In this document: piece after piece, positions 1 to 11,707 of the stretch
Position numbering within the stretch: the first letter of the stretch is position 1
How the letters are laid out: the number at the start of each line of letters is the position of its first letter
Source: Pseudovirgaria hyperparasitica
Lineage: Eukaryota > Ascomycota > Dothideomycetes > Acrospermales > Acrospermaceae
Length of the DNA stretch: 64,000 bases
Reading direction: 5' to 3'
NCBI RefSeq assembly: GCF_010093815.1
Contig: NW_022985551.1
Coordinates: 1,289,311-1,353,310, forward strand
Made by a program: the position numbers and the translations under genes
Notes under the pieces: generated by a model
Databases searched by the model: none
What the model saw: the letters and a program-made list of their open reading frames with translations, nothing else
What the model was told of the DNA's origin: nothing

Positions 1-338
1 TTGCCTCATTAGTTGTTACCTTGGATATTACCTTACTAAACAGGCTTTCAGCCATCACCCAAGTAATTAATTATCAAGGTTCCCGACTTCTGGTAGCTCC
101 GAGCCTCCGTCGCCCGCGCACGGCAGCCAAAATAGCCTTACAACTGCTAGCGGCCCGACTGCTGCACCGCTCCCAATCCCCGGCCACCATCACTCTTCTA
201 TTCGTTGTCACTCTCTCCCTCCCACACTGACTGTACATCTCCACCACACCCTCAGCTCTCGCCCCGTCCTGGAGCAGACGCAGTCTCCCTCTTCCGTCTC
301 CCGACTGTCACGCGTCATTCCTGTCGCCGCCGGCATAA
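1..338. other. Upstream flank of the RBR ligase gene
   Basis: No supported gene. Pyrimidine-rich, CT-repeat-like sequence between about 170 and 320 is typical of a filamentous-fungus promoter and 5' leader for the gene starting at 339. Short open frames here have no recognisable content. Confidence 0.5.
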
Positions 339-2476
339 ATGGCCCCTTATGCCGACGACGACTACGAACACGCTGATCACCATCGTCCTAGACGACGCAA
401 ACATCGCTCCTCTCACAGAGAATCCTCACACAGCTACGAGAGAGAAAGAGATAGGGATAGTTTGAGATACGAGCAGCCCGACCTGCCAGAGCTGAGAAGA
501 GCTAGAGTGCAATACTACGACCGCGATTCGGATCAGCACAGACGTCGACATTCCAGAGACCTTGACGAAGTCGAGCGACGCATGGCATACGAGCGGTCAG
601 TACGGAGGAAACCAAGCGTAAGGCGGATCAAGGTGGTGAGGGAAGATGACATGGACGGACGCCGCCGTCGTTCCAGCAGGAGAGCAGACGATGAATCTAG
701 AAGCGGTGAACATGTCTACCGCTCCCGAGAGCGCTCCAGAGACAGGAGTGCTGAGGAACCTCGACGCAGGTATACCGTGCGTCATGTCCCGGCCGACAAG
801 GACTTGAGACGCTCGAAGACTAGAAAGCTTGCTGAAGAAGTCGTCGTTGAAGAAGAGCTTGCTGCGAGGCCTGAGGTTGACGCAAGACCGCATAGAGCTT
901 CGTCGATTCGCGAGTCGCCGAGGCCGTACATGGCCACGAGGCCGGCAAGACGAAGCACAAGCACCAGGGTAAGGGAAACCGCTCCGGAGGAAGCCCGGAG
1001 TCCGCCACCCACTGTGAGTGCGAGTCCTATGAAGACCAGGCGGCATAGTACGGGGATATTGGGCCTGTTCAGACCAATACCTGCGCCTACTCCTGTAGTG
1101 GAGAGGAGGTTTGTGGCCGAGCTCCCTTATACATGGAGCAATGTGACTAACAATCCTAGGGTTGAATGCGTAGTTTGCTTGCAGGACAGCTCGTATCCTT
1201 TGAAAGCTGCGAAGCTTTCCTGTGGCCATGGCCAATGCCACGAGTGCCTGCGAAGACAATTCTCCCTCTCAGTCAAGGACCCACAACACATGCCTCCACG
1301 ATGCTGTACTGACGAGCACATACCCCTGAAATATGTGGACCGCCTATTCAACGACAAGTTCAAGATGCTGTGGAATCAAAAATATGAGGAGTACACTACC
1401 AAGAACCGCGTCTACTGCCCTTACAGAGATTGCGGACAATGGATCAAACCTTCTAATATCAAGAAAGACTCCACCACTGGACGCATGTACGGAAAGTGTG
1501 GCAGATGCAGGCAGAAAATGTGCGTCAAGTGTAATGGGAAATTCCACACGAAGCGCAACTGCCCGAAAGATGAAGAGACCAAACGTGTCATCGAGATGGC
1601 AAAGGAGAAAGGCTGGCAGCGATGCTACAACTGCAAGACTATGGTCGAGCTCAAAGAGGGCTGCTACCATATGACCTGGTAAGTCACACATGTCGACATA
1701 CGTCTCACGCAGATGTCTCACCCCTGTCCAGCCGCTGCACCGCCCAATTCTGCATGCTCTGCGCCGCGAAATGGAAGACTTGCACCTGCCCGTGGTTCGA
1801 GCACCCCGACCTCGAACCAGCCGAACGCCTCCTGAACATGCAAGTTCCCCATGTCTACCATGTCCCCATCGACACATACCGCCGCCCGCCATCCCCCCCG
1901 ACATCGCAAGCCCAACCCCTCCGCCGCTCAAACACCACTACCTATACGTCCCTTCCACGCCGCTCAAACTCACTGCGCCAGCCCGTGGCACCAACAAATC
2001 CAATCGACCACGTCACCCGCTTCTTCCAGGCCACGCTCAACATGGGCAATCCCACCCCACCGAGCAGCCACGAACGCAACAGAGACGTCGACGTCCAGGT
2101 CTACGGCGTAGGCAACGCGGGCGGGCACCATCTGAACGAGAGCTACGCCATACGACCCACACATCGCCATTCCGTCTCCGCATCGGCTGCTTCGCGGCCC
2201 CGACCCGCCGCACCATCTGCCGTGGCGGCGCAGAGGGCTTGGAGATTCAACATAGCGCCTAGGAGGGAACGTGAGAGGAGAGAAGCCCCGCCGGCGAGGG
2301 ACGTGGCGGCGAGTATAATGGCGGGTCTGAGTAAAGGTGGGGGCCGAACTGGGAGTAATAGGGTTGATACGTGGAGGTTGCATGTTCGGCATGATCCGGA
2401 TGCCGTTGCTGTTGCGGATCGGTTTCCTGATGAGGTGTGGAGTGAGGTGGATAGTGATTTGGGGTATGAGAGTTGA
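339..2476 (+). CDS. RBR-type (RING-IBR-RING) E3 ubiquitin ligase
   Basis: Two exons, 339-1678 and 1732-2476, joined across a 53-bp GTAAGT...CAG intron; the join turns the apparent end of frame one into GCYHMTCRC followed by FCMLC, the expected RING2 pattern. The order is an Arg/Ser/Glu-rich, probably disordered N-terminus (residues 1 to about 270), RING1 starting at Cys277 (CVVC...CGHGQCHEC), an IBR Cys/His cluster around residues 365-415, and RING2 with the Gly-Cys-x-His-Met motif whose Cys442 lines up with the catalytic cysteine of Parkin/HOIP-type ligases. In this family ubiquitin passes through a thioester on that cysteine. The C-terminal 200 residues are Pro/Arg/Ser-rich with no domain I recognise. 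The substrate is unknown. The ATG at 339 is the first in frame and no TATA-like alternative start is evident. Confidence 0.85.
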
Positions 2477-2817
2477 TGAAGTTTTGGAGAGAAGGGTTGG
2501 GGGAGAGGTGGGTATATTTCGAATCAGTCAGTTATGATGAGCATGATGAGAGCATAATGAGCGCGGCATCTGTGAACTTTGGCGGGAACATCTTTTTGGA
2601 TTTGCACAGCGTGGTGTTTTTTTATTTTTTTTATTTCCTTTCGGGGATTTGTTTGGGTTAGGAATCTTCTGTGGCAGTTGGGTACCGGGGTGTTTTTTTC
2701 TTTTCGGTAACCACGTTATACCCAAACACATCTTCAGACAAACTCGGTACTTTTTATCTTTTCTAATCTACAATCTCGCTTCTTCCTCGCCTGTAGCAGT
2801 AGCAGTGTCGCCACCCT
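2477..2817. other. Convergent intergenic region between RBR ligase and HGH1
   Basis: Tail-to-tail spacer with T-rich runs near 2618-2640 and 2693-2700; it must hold both 3' UTRs and polyadenylation signals. No gene seen. Confidence 0.5.
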
Positions 2818-4270
2818 TCACAACACCTCAATAACCTCATCATCCTCGTCATCCTCCTCCCCCTCCCCTTTCTCCACGACGCCACCACTCTCCACATCCT
2901 CCACCCTCTTACTAACCTCACCCTCCCCCTCCCCCTCCCCCTCCTCCCCCTCCTCATCCCGCATAACAACCTGCACAAACCGATCACAGCCCTCCCTGAC
3001 CCCCTCATCCTCAACCGCAAGATGCAGCTCCCGCACAACAGGATACACCTTCCGCCCACGCAACTCATCCCGGCCCGCCCGCGTCGTCGTCAGCAACATG
3101 AGCGTCTCGAGATGCAATTTGATGATCTGCAAGTCTGACTCGCGCTGCTTGTCGGGCGGGAGGAGTTGTAGCTCGTCGTGCATGCCCTCGGTGTCCGAGT
3201 CGGGGTATTCTTCGCTGCCCATGAGGGGTTCGAGGATGTAGGGGAGGAGGGAGGAGGTGGTTGTGTTGTGGGATGGGGATGAGGAAGGGAGGGAGAGGAG
3301 GATTGGGTGGGCGGGGAGGTGGAAGGCGACGTTTTTGAGGGTGCTGGCTACGCCGAGACGGCGGGTGTGGGACGGGTGGGTGGTGAAGACTTGGAGCTTG
3401 GTTAGGGGGATGGTGTTTTTGTCGTGGGGCTGGGGCGTGGTGAGGTAGGTGCGGCCGGAGGCGTGCTGGTTGTTTTGTCGTCGTGTTAGATTTGGAAGAC
3501 GTTCGGGAGTGGTTTGGGGAGGGGGAAAAGGAGAAGCGGTACCTTTGCGATGTCGGCGAAGAGGTACGAGAGATAGTCGTAGTCTGCGTCTTTGTTGTAG
3601 CTGCCTGCCGCGCCCTTGACGAAGCAGTCCATGAGCTGGTCCATGGCGTTTGCGGACGTGGAGAGCGGGGACGGGACGGCGCGTTTGAGCGTGAGGAGGG
3701 TGAGGATGGCGTCGGATTTGGCGAGATTGGCGAGGAGCATGGCGAGTTCGTTTGCGTTGGGTTCTTTTTGGTTCTATGTGAGGGGGAATGATCAGCTTTT
3801 CATTCTGGATCACGACACCGTATGTGTGTGGGTTGGGGTGGACAGTACCGTAATACGAAGCAACAGCGTCTCCATGAACGCCTCATCCTTGACCAGGTTC
3901 TCCAGCACCTCCTTGTCATCAGAGATGTTTATGAGTATGGTCAGGGCATTCTTGGCGATGGGCGGGTAGTCCTTGACGAGGAGCTTCAAGTCTTTGACCG
4001 GCGTCAACTCGCCAGTCTTGAAGATTGACGGCTGAGCTTGGGAGTATCCGACGAGGTTTTCGGCCGCTGTGTTGGTGCAGGGTTAAAGATGGTATTCCGT
4101 TTGCGCGTTTGTGTGTGTGTGTGTGTGGGTGGGTGGAAGGTCGCATACCGATTTGACGTATTTGCGTGTTGCCATGGTGTAGGAATTCTACCAACTATGA
4201 TGCGTGAGTGGAGGCCTTGTTGTTGATATTGTCGCTGAATGTCACTTACCTCTTCTAGTTCTGTGGGCAT
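2818..4270 (-). CDS. HGH1: HGH1-family armadillo-like protein (eEF2 folding cofactor)
   Basis: Five exons on the minus strand: 4270-4250, 4194-4149, 4066-3849, 3773-3543 and 3465-2818, giving 387 residues, normal for the family. The recognisable start is MPTELEE, then LVEFLHHGNTQIRQ, AAENLVGYSQAQ, a central armadillo-like region (NALTILINISDD), FADIAK/YLTTPQ, RRLGVASTLKNVAF and LEPLMGSEEYPD. Yeast Hgh1 works with the TRiC chaperonin in folding elongation factor 2; the same role is inferred here. The C-terminus is an acidic Glu/Asp/Gly repeat tail encoded by a CT-rich + strand tract (about 2820-2960). The second intron carries a (GT)n microsatellite. The first exon is only 21 bp, but frame and consensus splice sites support it. 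Confidence 0.88.
4085..4140. repeat. (GT)n microsatellite in an HGH1 intron
   Basis: An alternating GT run at about 4109-4129 followed by GGGT repeats lies entirely within the 82-bp intron 4067-4148 of HGH1. It is a simple sequence repeat and expected to be length-polymorphic. Confidence 0.7.
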
Positions 4271-5255
4271 CTCGAACTGTATAGGTGTGTCTTGTGGTGG
4301 GACAGTATTTTTTGAGTATGACGTGGTTATCGATAGGGTGATGGATAGCCTGAGGCATGATTGCATATGTCAAGATGATCTGATAAGATCACGACTAAGA
4401 ACACTATCCATCGATTCCATCAAAACTTTATACTACTATTAATACCTCTTCGACGACTCTTCCACTTCGCAACATGCTCCTAATCTAGCAAGACTCTTCC
4501 TCTCCTTCATACTACAGACTTTTCCTAGATACCACGACAACCACACCACTAGCATCAAGACGCAGCAAGACCCACTAATCCCCGTAAAACTCTCCGTACA
4601 TAGGAGAAATATGTAGCGACGGGATGTTTCTTGTAGTCATTTATCCCGAAGTGGATATTATAAAGCCCGTTTCGTCCAGTATACGTGTACGTGACGCGTT
4701 ATACAACCGGCTGGAGTCAAGCGGCAAACTACTCGGCCTAGGATGTTATATATGACTGAACAGATGGGGAAGTAGTCTGTTCCTGCCCGGTCTTGGGACA
4801 CTGTATGTCAGCACGGCATTCCACGATGGAGGTTCGAAATTGGTTTCCGTTTTCGTCAGGGCGAGTGGTATGTTTATGGGTGAAGATATAGTTTGTTTTG
4901 ACGGTATGGGCGGAATAGAGATGTGAGGTCGTTGAGTGTGATGGTCTAGTGTTAGATATAGTATTTAGGGTATGCGTGGGTGGATATCATATCTAATGTC
5001 GGAGAGAAAGGCACTGTAGTCTCTACCAAATCCATGAACGTGTCTTTCAATTACTGCCTGTTTCCTGGTCTTCCCACGTAGAGTAAGTAGGTCGTCTAGA
5101 GGATATATATGCGGGTATTAGTGAGTGAGTGAGTGAGCGTCGTCAAGAAGAACAAAATGCGCCCAGTCCAAAGCATGCCAACCTATACACAACAAGAAAC
5201 GCCTCGCAAGCATGCATGCAGCCATCCCCGTCTACCTCGAGTCCCCAGGTCCAGA
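4271..5255. other. Intergenic region upstream of HGH1
   Basis: Holds the HGH1 promoter on the minus strand and the 3' flank of the next minus-strand gene. A (TGAG)n short tandem repeat lies at about 5121-5137. No coding frame here resembles a protein. Confidence 0.45.
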
Positions 5256-7451
5256 CTACGTAGCGTGATGCCCATCAGTCCTCGCCAACACAACAGTGCT
5301 AACCTTCGTCACCACACCAGCCACAATCTTGAACGTCACGCTCAACACCCACACCACAGTCTTGAACCCCACCCCCAACACAGTCACAATAGTCCGCGTG
5401 ACAAACGGCATCCTCTCCTCATCCCCCACCTTCCCAACAACCTCACGTCCTGGTCCATCAAAATGTGGAGGCGCAGTCACACTGCCCATCTCCACCCCGC
5501 CGAGCATCTCCTTATCCACGACTCCCGCCGGTGCCAGATCTCCCTTGCTGCCCGGCGCACTCTTGTACATATGGCTCGGCGGAAGCACAGCCTTGACACC
5601 AGCCTTGGATTTCATAAACTTGAACAGCCGCTTCCGCTTAACCTTCGATTCGTCTGCGACGCTCAAGCCCGGCGCAGTAGAGAAGGAGTACGGCATCCCG
5701 ACCCCCTGCGGCGGGGCAGCGAACGCGATCGCCTTACGCAGCCTCTTCTCCTCCGCCAGCGCGACGGCGAGAATAGCGGAGACGAGCACATCGATGAGAT
5801 ATGGATTCGAAAACGAGAGAAAGGCGGAGATGTTGAGCACGAGCGTGTCGGCGCCAAAGTCGAGCTTCGCGAGCGGTGTGCCGGGGGTGAGGGACGGGTG
5901 TGAGATTGTGATTGTAGTGGGTTTATTGTTTCCGCGCGTGAGTGCGGGTGAGGGCGCGCGGGAGCTGAAGGGCAGGGAGCCGAGGACGGGCGACAGGCCT
6001 GGAGACGTGTCTCCTTCGTGGCTGATGGCGAAGACGCCGAGGGTGGGATGGTGCAGCGCGTATGTACCGGGTGATTTCGTGGACGGGTTGTGCTGGGGAG
6101 GGAGTGTGGAGGTACCGCGTGTCCAGACGAGAGCGCAGCATTCGCGCTCTGCGGTGCCGCGGAGGACGTCTTCTGCTAGCCGCTGGGCTGCGTCGGACGT
6201 GGCGTCTGGGTCGAATGCAGCGATGTGTGCGGCGGCAGGGGAGTTGGAAGCGATATCGAGGGCGTTCAAGGCGGCGAGCTTGGGGTATATGGTTGTGATT
6301 ATGGATGCTGGGTCGGGATCCCGGCCTGCTCTAGTTTTTGACATTGTGGGAGTGGGGGAGAGGGTAAGGTGAGTGACTGGTACGTTTGTAGGTTTGGTAG
6401 GATGGTGTCGACGGATGATAAGTTCGTGCTCATCGTCATCATCATCGTTCTCCTGTTCGCCGGGTCCAGGGGGTATGTCAGTGTGGCTGAGAGTGTAGAA
6501 TGGTTGCGAAGGCGTTGGTCCGAACGAGATCTGTGGCTCGGTATTGCTCTTCGATGCTGGATGTCTGTGCATCTGGAGAGTAAACGTCTGAACGACAGGG
6601 ACGCCTTGTCCGTTTGTAGCATCCCATAGTGAGTCAAGCATTGAGGCTGGCGTATAGTAAGGAGTTGGCGCCGGCATATTGACCTCGTCTCCGTGCTCCA
6701 GATTCGCGTAGGGAGTATATTTCGTTGGAGAGTAGAGTGGCCGGCTGATCTTACTCATAGGAATGTGCGTTGGTGAGGACTGAGTTGGCTTGTATGGCTG
6801 TTGGTCTAAGGGCAAACCCGGATTATACTGGGGAAACATGGAGCGCATTGGAGGTGGGCTTGTAGGGGATCGAGCGGTCGTTCCGGACAGAGCTGGAGAA
6901 GTGGCTTTCTCATCTGGACTAACTGACGAGGTGAGCCTTGAAGTTGCAGAGACTACATTAGTCCCAGCAGGTGAAACAACGACGTTGCCTGGGGGAGATA
7001 CTGCCGTCCCGGGTGGCACTTGAGAATCAGAAGATGTTGGGGATACAACGACTTGAGGTCGTTCTGGTGCAGCGGCTGGTGAGACTGAATGAGCCCTCGG
7101 AGGCAGAGGCGGTGTAGATGTAGTGTTCGACGTGTGCTGGTGTGATGTCGTTCGCGGCTCTGCAATGTGTGGTTTTTTTGACTCCTTGAGTCTTGGTAGA
7201 CCACCCGGCGCCGGCGGAGGGGGAGGAGGAGGGAGGACAGCAGCATTAGCCGGAGAGTCCACACGGATCACAAGTTCGTGGAGGTCGACCGGCGACTTTC
7301 CATTCTCTCGTCTCTCCACAGTAGGACTTGAATCGGACACTGTAACGGTGGGATTCTTCCGACTTGTAGTCCTCTGTGGCCATTGCTGGACGGGCTTTTT
7401 CTGATTAGGCGGAGGAGGCGGAGGGAACAGTTGCAGAGCAGGAGGAGCCAT
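5256..7451 (-). CDS. Uncharacterised proline-rich protein with hydrophobic C-terminal segments
   Basis: A single uninterrupted 731-residue frame; the start MAPPALQLF is preceded by a good context (ACC before ATG). The first 350 residues are Pro/Ser/Thr-rich with poly-Pro tracts (PPPPPPP near residue 75) and look disordered. The region from about 370 to 620 is more ordered (DPASIITTIYPKLAALNALD; LAEDVLRGTAERECC; TLVLNISAFLSF) and holds a hydrophobic stretch around residues 555-575. A second hydrophobic stretch near the C-terminus (about 690-720, TVLGVGFKTVVWVLSVTF) could be a tail anchor. I do not recognise the family. It resembles conserved hypothetical proteins of filamentous ascomycetes in composition, and no function is assigned. 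Confidence 0.7.
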   Translation of the reverse strand: MAPPALQLFPPPPPPNQKKPVQQWPQRTTSRKNPTVTVSDSSPTVERRENGKSPVDLHELVIRVDSPANAAVLPPPPPPPAPGGLPRLKESKKPHIAEPRTTSHQHTSNTTSTPPLPPRAHSVSPAAAPERPQVVVSPTSSDSQVPPGTAVSPPGNVVVSPAGTNVVSATSRLTSSVSPDEKATSPALSGTTARSPTSPPPMRSMFPQYNPGLPLDQQPYKPTQSSPTHIPMSKISRPLYSPTKYTPYANLEHGDEVNMPAPTPYYTPASMLDSLWDATNGQGVPVVQTFTLQMHRHPASKSNTEPQISFGPTPSQPFYTLSHTDIPPGPGEQENDDDDDEHELIIRRHHPTKPTNVPVTHLTLSPTPTMSKTRAGRDPDPASIITTIYPKLAALNALDIASNSPAAAHIAAFDPDATSDAAQRLAEDVLRGTAERECCALVWTRGTSTLPPQHNPSTKSPGTYALHHPTLGVFAISHEGDTSPGLSPVLGSLPFSSRAPSPALTRGNNKPTTITISHPSLTPGTPLAKLDFGADTLVLNISAFLSFSNPYLIDVLVSAILAVALAEEKRLRKAIAFAAPPQGVGMPYSFSTAPGLSVADESKVKRKRLFKFMKSKAGVKAVLPPSHMYKSAPGSKGDLAPAGVVDKEMLGGVEMGSVTAPPHFDGPGREVVGKVGDEERMPFVTRTIVTVLGVGFKTVVWVLSVTFKIVAGVVTKVSTVVLARTDGHHAT

Positions 7452-8366
7452 GGTAGATATTCTCTCTTCTTTGGCAGACTAGGACGACAGGAGTACTGGG
7501 AGAAGAAGCTCGTCTTATCGAGTCAGAGAACACAACAAGGTAAATAGTACAGGACCGGCCTGAGGGGAAAAAGGGACGATCAAGTCCCACGAGCAGCCAT
7601 ATAAGAGATTGCTGCCGCCATCCGGACGTGGGTGGTGGAGAGCTGACAGCAAGCCATCGGAGGATGGGCAATAGCGGCTCGCATGGTGGTAAGTAGACCG
7701 TCTACGTCCAGGCAAGGTTGACGAGGAGCGGAGCCAATGAAGCGAGTGAATGGATATAGGGCGGTTGTTTGCATGTCAAGTGTTTTGCGCGAGCGGTTGC
7801 AGGACGAACACTCGACTCACATTACGCGCCCGTCGTCTTTCGGATGCGGACGCTAATCGAGAACTAATGCCGTATGCACTGCAGTGTGATGGTCCGCATG
7901 CCTCTCGCCCTGCTGATTGGCCAGCTGCCCCTTCGCGTATCGTAAACAGAACAAATTGCTATTCATAGTCTGTTCTTCCTTGTTGGGGTGCTATACTACA
8001 ACATCCCAGGTCAGTGTCAGTGTCAGATCTGGCATTCGATTAGGTGCGGCTCGTTACGCTGCTCCACGAGACTCCTATACTCTCGGCGCCGATGCATGCA
8101 TATACATACGTAAGACCTGTGGATACGCTTTGTAAATTCATGGGCTTTGATTTGGAGCCTTGTGTAAAGTACATCCCATGCACCAAAAGTACAAATATTT
8201 GTATACAGCCAAACGTCCGACCATGCTTATGCTGCTGAGCTTTCTTCACCCAATGAGCTTGCCAAACGTAGTGTGAAAGGTGACCATAGGATACAGCCTG
8301 TATACATGTGTCCGTGTGGGACTGAGGCTGATCATCGCGCCGTCAAGCGTCTCTATATCTGCTCTC
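7452..8366. other. Intergenic region, promoter of the proline-rich gene
   Basis: Separates two minus-strand genes and contains the upstream region of the 5256-7451 gene plus the 3' flank of TFG1. No convincing gene, RNA or repeat. Confidence 0.45.
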
Positions 8367-10996
8367 TTAGATATCCTTGCGGTAAAGCATTTTCGTGTCT
8401 TTGTCCAATCTGACAAACGGTCTCAACGACCTCGAGAATTCCGCCTTGTCCTCTGGTGTCCGAAGTCGGGGCTTGAAGATGCGCATCAGCTGCGACATGG
8501 TCAAGCCTTCTGGTGGAATCGCAGCAACCACTTCTTCAGGGGGCGGCCGACCTGTAGCTGCACTGCTGACGCCAGTGGGAGTCGCAGTTCCTGAAGCAGG
8601 AGAAGTACCTACACGAAGTCAGTAAGCAGATGTTGGAGCTCCAATCAGACTGGAAACGATAACAAGTGGACAATTAGGTCAGAGAGAAGATTACAGTCTG
8701 CATTGGCAGGAGGCGGCCCACGAGTCCAGAACACACCCTATATACCGCGCCTCTCACACTCCCTTGCTCGCCGCCCGTGAAGGCTACATGCTCGGGAATA
8801 TTCGCGACGGGCATACAGGTGCTGCCGAGGCTGCCTGTGTATTCCTTACTCGCAAACCTCAACCTTACCTCAGGCTAAGGATGACAGAGTTTTCATCATA
8901 TGAGAGAGAGAGGGAAAATATAGAGAGCAGTAATGAATGTAATGCATGCACTGACCTTGCATCCTATTGGTGCCGCCGGCACTCAGGACTGCGCTCCCTG
9001 CGGTGGAGCCTCCGACCACAGCCGGACTTCCAGCTCTGCTTCCCCCTGGAGTGCCGGGTGGTGATAGTCGAAGTTTTAGTTTTTGCTTTCTTCCACCTTC
9101 TGTCATATCGCTATCGCTCCCGGAGCCAGCGCCGCCGCGAAGTTTCGATTTAAGCTTGGTTGGTGCGGATGAGGATGGAGCATTGTCGGGAGACATCGGT
9201 CGCGCATTTGTATGCGTGGGCTGGGAAAGGGCGTGCTTCTTCTTGGACTTCTTTCGTGAGGATTCATTCCCACTCATTTCTGAGAGGTTAGGAGATCCTG
9301 GGCGTTTGAGGTTGTTGGTAGCTTTCTTGAGGACATCTGATGTTTTCGGACGGCCGGAGGGTGTATTAGTACCCTTAGTAGATGTGCCTGAACTGGTCTG
9401 TTTAGGTTTCTCGGCCTCTTTGGGTTCCTTCTCCTTGGCTTTCGCCTTCTTTTCCTCTTCTTTCTTTTGCTCCTCTTCGCGTTTGCGTTCTTCATCGGAA
9501 TCAAGAGATTCACTCTGTTTTGATATTAGTGTGGTTTGGGAATTGGAGGGAATGTGCCTTACTGAGTCTGAGAAGTACTTGTTGCCGTCACTGTCTTGCT
9601 CATAATCGTAATTCTTCTCTCGCTTCAAGAGCGCCTTTCGGATCTGCTTCTCAAGTTTCCTCTGCTCCTCCGCTGCCTTCTGTTGTATCTCCTCCTGCTT
9701 CCAAACATCTTTCTCATCCCGCAACTCGAACGCGTTGGCGGCAGCTTGCTCCTTCTTGATTCTTTCCGAAGTTTCTTTCGTGTCTTCGTCTTCACCTTCG
9801 AAAAGACCATTGACACCTTCTTCATCATCGGCGAAGTCTTCTTCGGCATTGTAGTCCATTTCGCCAATGTCCTCGACCTCTCCCCTCTCGTCATCACCAC
9901 CTCTTGGTCGTTTATTATCTGACGCACCCAAGTGTAATTTCCGTGTAAGTTTTTGCTCGCGCATCTTCATCTTTTTTTCGGCATCCTTTTCCTCCGCAGC
10001 GGCGAACCAGCGCGGTGCCTTGGCCTTTGCCTGGAAAGCAGCATCTGCCTGGTCTGCAGTCCAAGTCTTGCCTCTCTGCTTCGATGTGAATCTATACCAC
10101 TTCTCCACAGGAACTAAGCGGCAGCCATTCTGATCCTTCACGAGCATGACATAATGATCCGACAGTGCAGCTTCATAGGTGCCCACCCATGTATTTTTAT
10201 TGTCGAAATCCTCTAGATGCCACGGCAGCGACTCTTCGTATCGTAGAGCTGATTTCTTCCGTGCTTCTGGTGTGTCATCTCTTCTATAAACTTGCTCTGT
10301 CTTCTTTTGAAATGCAGCCGGTTTATTCTTCTTCACTGCGGGCGCGATTTGAGCTTGATTTTCCTCTCGAATGCGCTTCCTTTCTTCCTTCATGATCTCG
10401 AGACGTTCCCGCTCCTTGTCATCTGTCTGGTTGCTTTCGCCATCATCGACCTCTTCGATCGGACCAGCACCAACGGCCGGCGCGCGAGGGTCACGACGAT
10501 GAAGGCGAAGCGGAGGCGTGAATTGCGACTCGTCGAAGAGATCTACTTTGGACCGAGCTGGCGGTGGATGAAGTCGCAGAACGTGGTGTCGCAAGCCCTC
10601 GACCATATGTTTAGGTGTCGTGTATATGGGTATAGATTGCGTTGGTTGAGGTAGCGGCCTTTGCGGTGGACCGGTGGTCGAATGCTGAGCAGCAGGCAAT
10701 GGCCGTGCCTGTAAGGCTCCAGGCTTTGCTCCTCCATTAGCCTGTGGTGGAGGGCGTGGTGGTCTGTTTGGTTTCTGGCCTGGTCTTCTATTTGGGACAA
10801 GCGGGTTAGTCTGTTGTTTCTTCCTCTTGCGCATGAGAGGTGGATTTTGAGGAGTTGAGCCCGGTAGAGCAGCAGGTGAAGCTGTGTTCGGTCGCTGAGC
10901 ATCACTTAACGGCGCTGCCGTAGAGTGGCCGTTCGCAATCGCGTTGTTGGGCATGTTCATGCCTGATGCCGAAGCAGAATACTGGTTGTATGACAT
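8367..10996 (-). CDS. TFG1: Transcription initiation factor IIF subunit alpha (RAP74/Tfg1)
   Basis: Two exons, 10996-8956 and 8608-8367, about 760 residues. Exon 1 has a Pro-rich start, then the conserved TFIIF-alpha dimerisation region (about residues 245-325: SLPWHLEDFDNKNTWVGTYE, YVMLVKDQNGCRLVPVEKWY), then a long acidic/basic linker rich in EEQKKEEEKK. Exon 2 encodes the RAP74 C-terminal winged helix (PEEVVAAIPPEG, MSQLMRIFKPRL, FVRLDKDTKMLYRKDI). TFIIF accompanies RNA polymerase II in the pre-initiation complex. The 347-bp intron (8609-8955) is long for this genome, but GTCAGT/TAG ends and codon phase (G|GT) fit; a tiny extra exon inside it cannot be excluded. The promoter is shared divergently with the nucleotidyltransferase gene. 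Confidence 0.88.
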
Positions 10997-11707
10997 CGCG
11001 GTCAGCTGTATTGGTAGCTGCTTGTGCGAATCGGTCGTTCGCGTTTGTGACTATCGAGCGTTGAGGCAGCCAGATAGGGATGCAGTACGTCTAGACTTGA
11101 AGGAGGGGTGTGTGATGAAGAGACAGGACAAGTAGTATTACCGCATAGCTCGACTGTCTTTCAGCCTCAAGGGTTACGGATGTTACCTGTTACAGTTCGC
11201 CATTCACTCTCTCACAACGGACGACGGTAGATCCATGGATGATAGTTGAGCTTATGTAATCAGGCGCTAAGATCCTGTCAATAGGTAATTAGGTGGTGCA
11301 TTCACACTAACCTGCTTTCTACGCGAAGCTTGGATGGACTTTGTATATTAAACACACAACATTCATTCATTAGTGATTGCTGCTGTTGCTGCACTTATAC
11401 ACTCTCACCATCGGGGGGGCACTACTCGCGATCTGATAGCCCTGTGATCTCAACAGTGGCTGGTTGTCTGTGCAAGATATCTGCGTCAATATATGGAGCA
11501 CCGCAGCTCTAGCACAAATGTCAAGGAACCCCGGATGAAACCTCCATGAAGATTCCTGTCCCTTGCGTCACTCAATCATTCACTCACTCACCCACTCACT
11601 CACTCACTCTCAGCCTCACATCCAAAACAATAATCTCAGCATTCACAGGACCTTTCCAACACAGCTCTAGCTATCTAAAGTGTCTCGCTGAACCCAGCCT
11701 CGCCACC
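10997..11707. promoter_or_regulatory. Divergent promoter, TFG1 and nucleotidyltransferase gene
   Basis: A 711-bp region between two start codons pointing away from each other. It contains a (TCAC)n tract at about 11573-11612 that falls in the probable 5' UTR of the downstream gene, and a G7 run at 11414-11420. Confidence 0.55.
11573..11612. repeat. (TCAC)n microsatellite
   Basis: Imperfect TCAC/TCACTCAC units directly upstream of the nucleotidyltransferase start codon. A frame-open ATG at 11546 translates this repeat as a Ser/Thr/His tract, which is why I treat it as leader rather than coding. Confidence 0.7.

Noticed and set aside
11546-11707. Upstream in-frame ATG for the nucleotidyltransferase
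   Set aside because: The added 54 residues translate a (TCAC)n repeat and lack family similarity; the ATG at 11708 has a near-perfect context.
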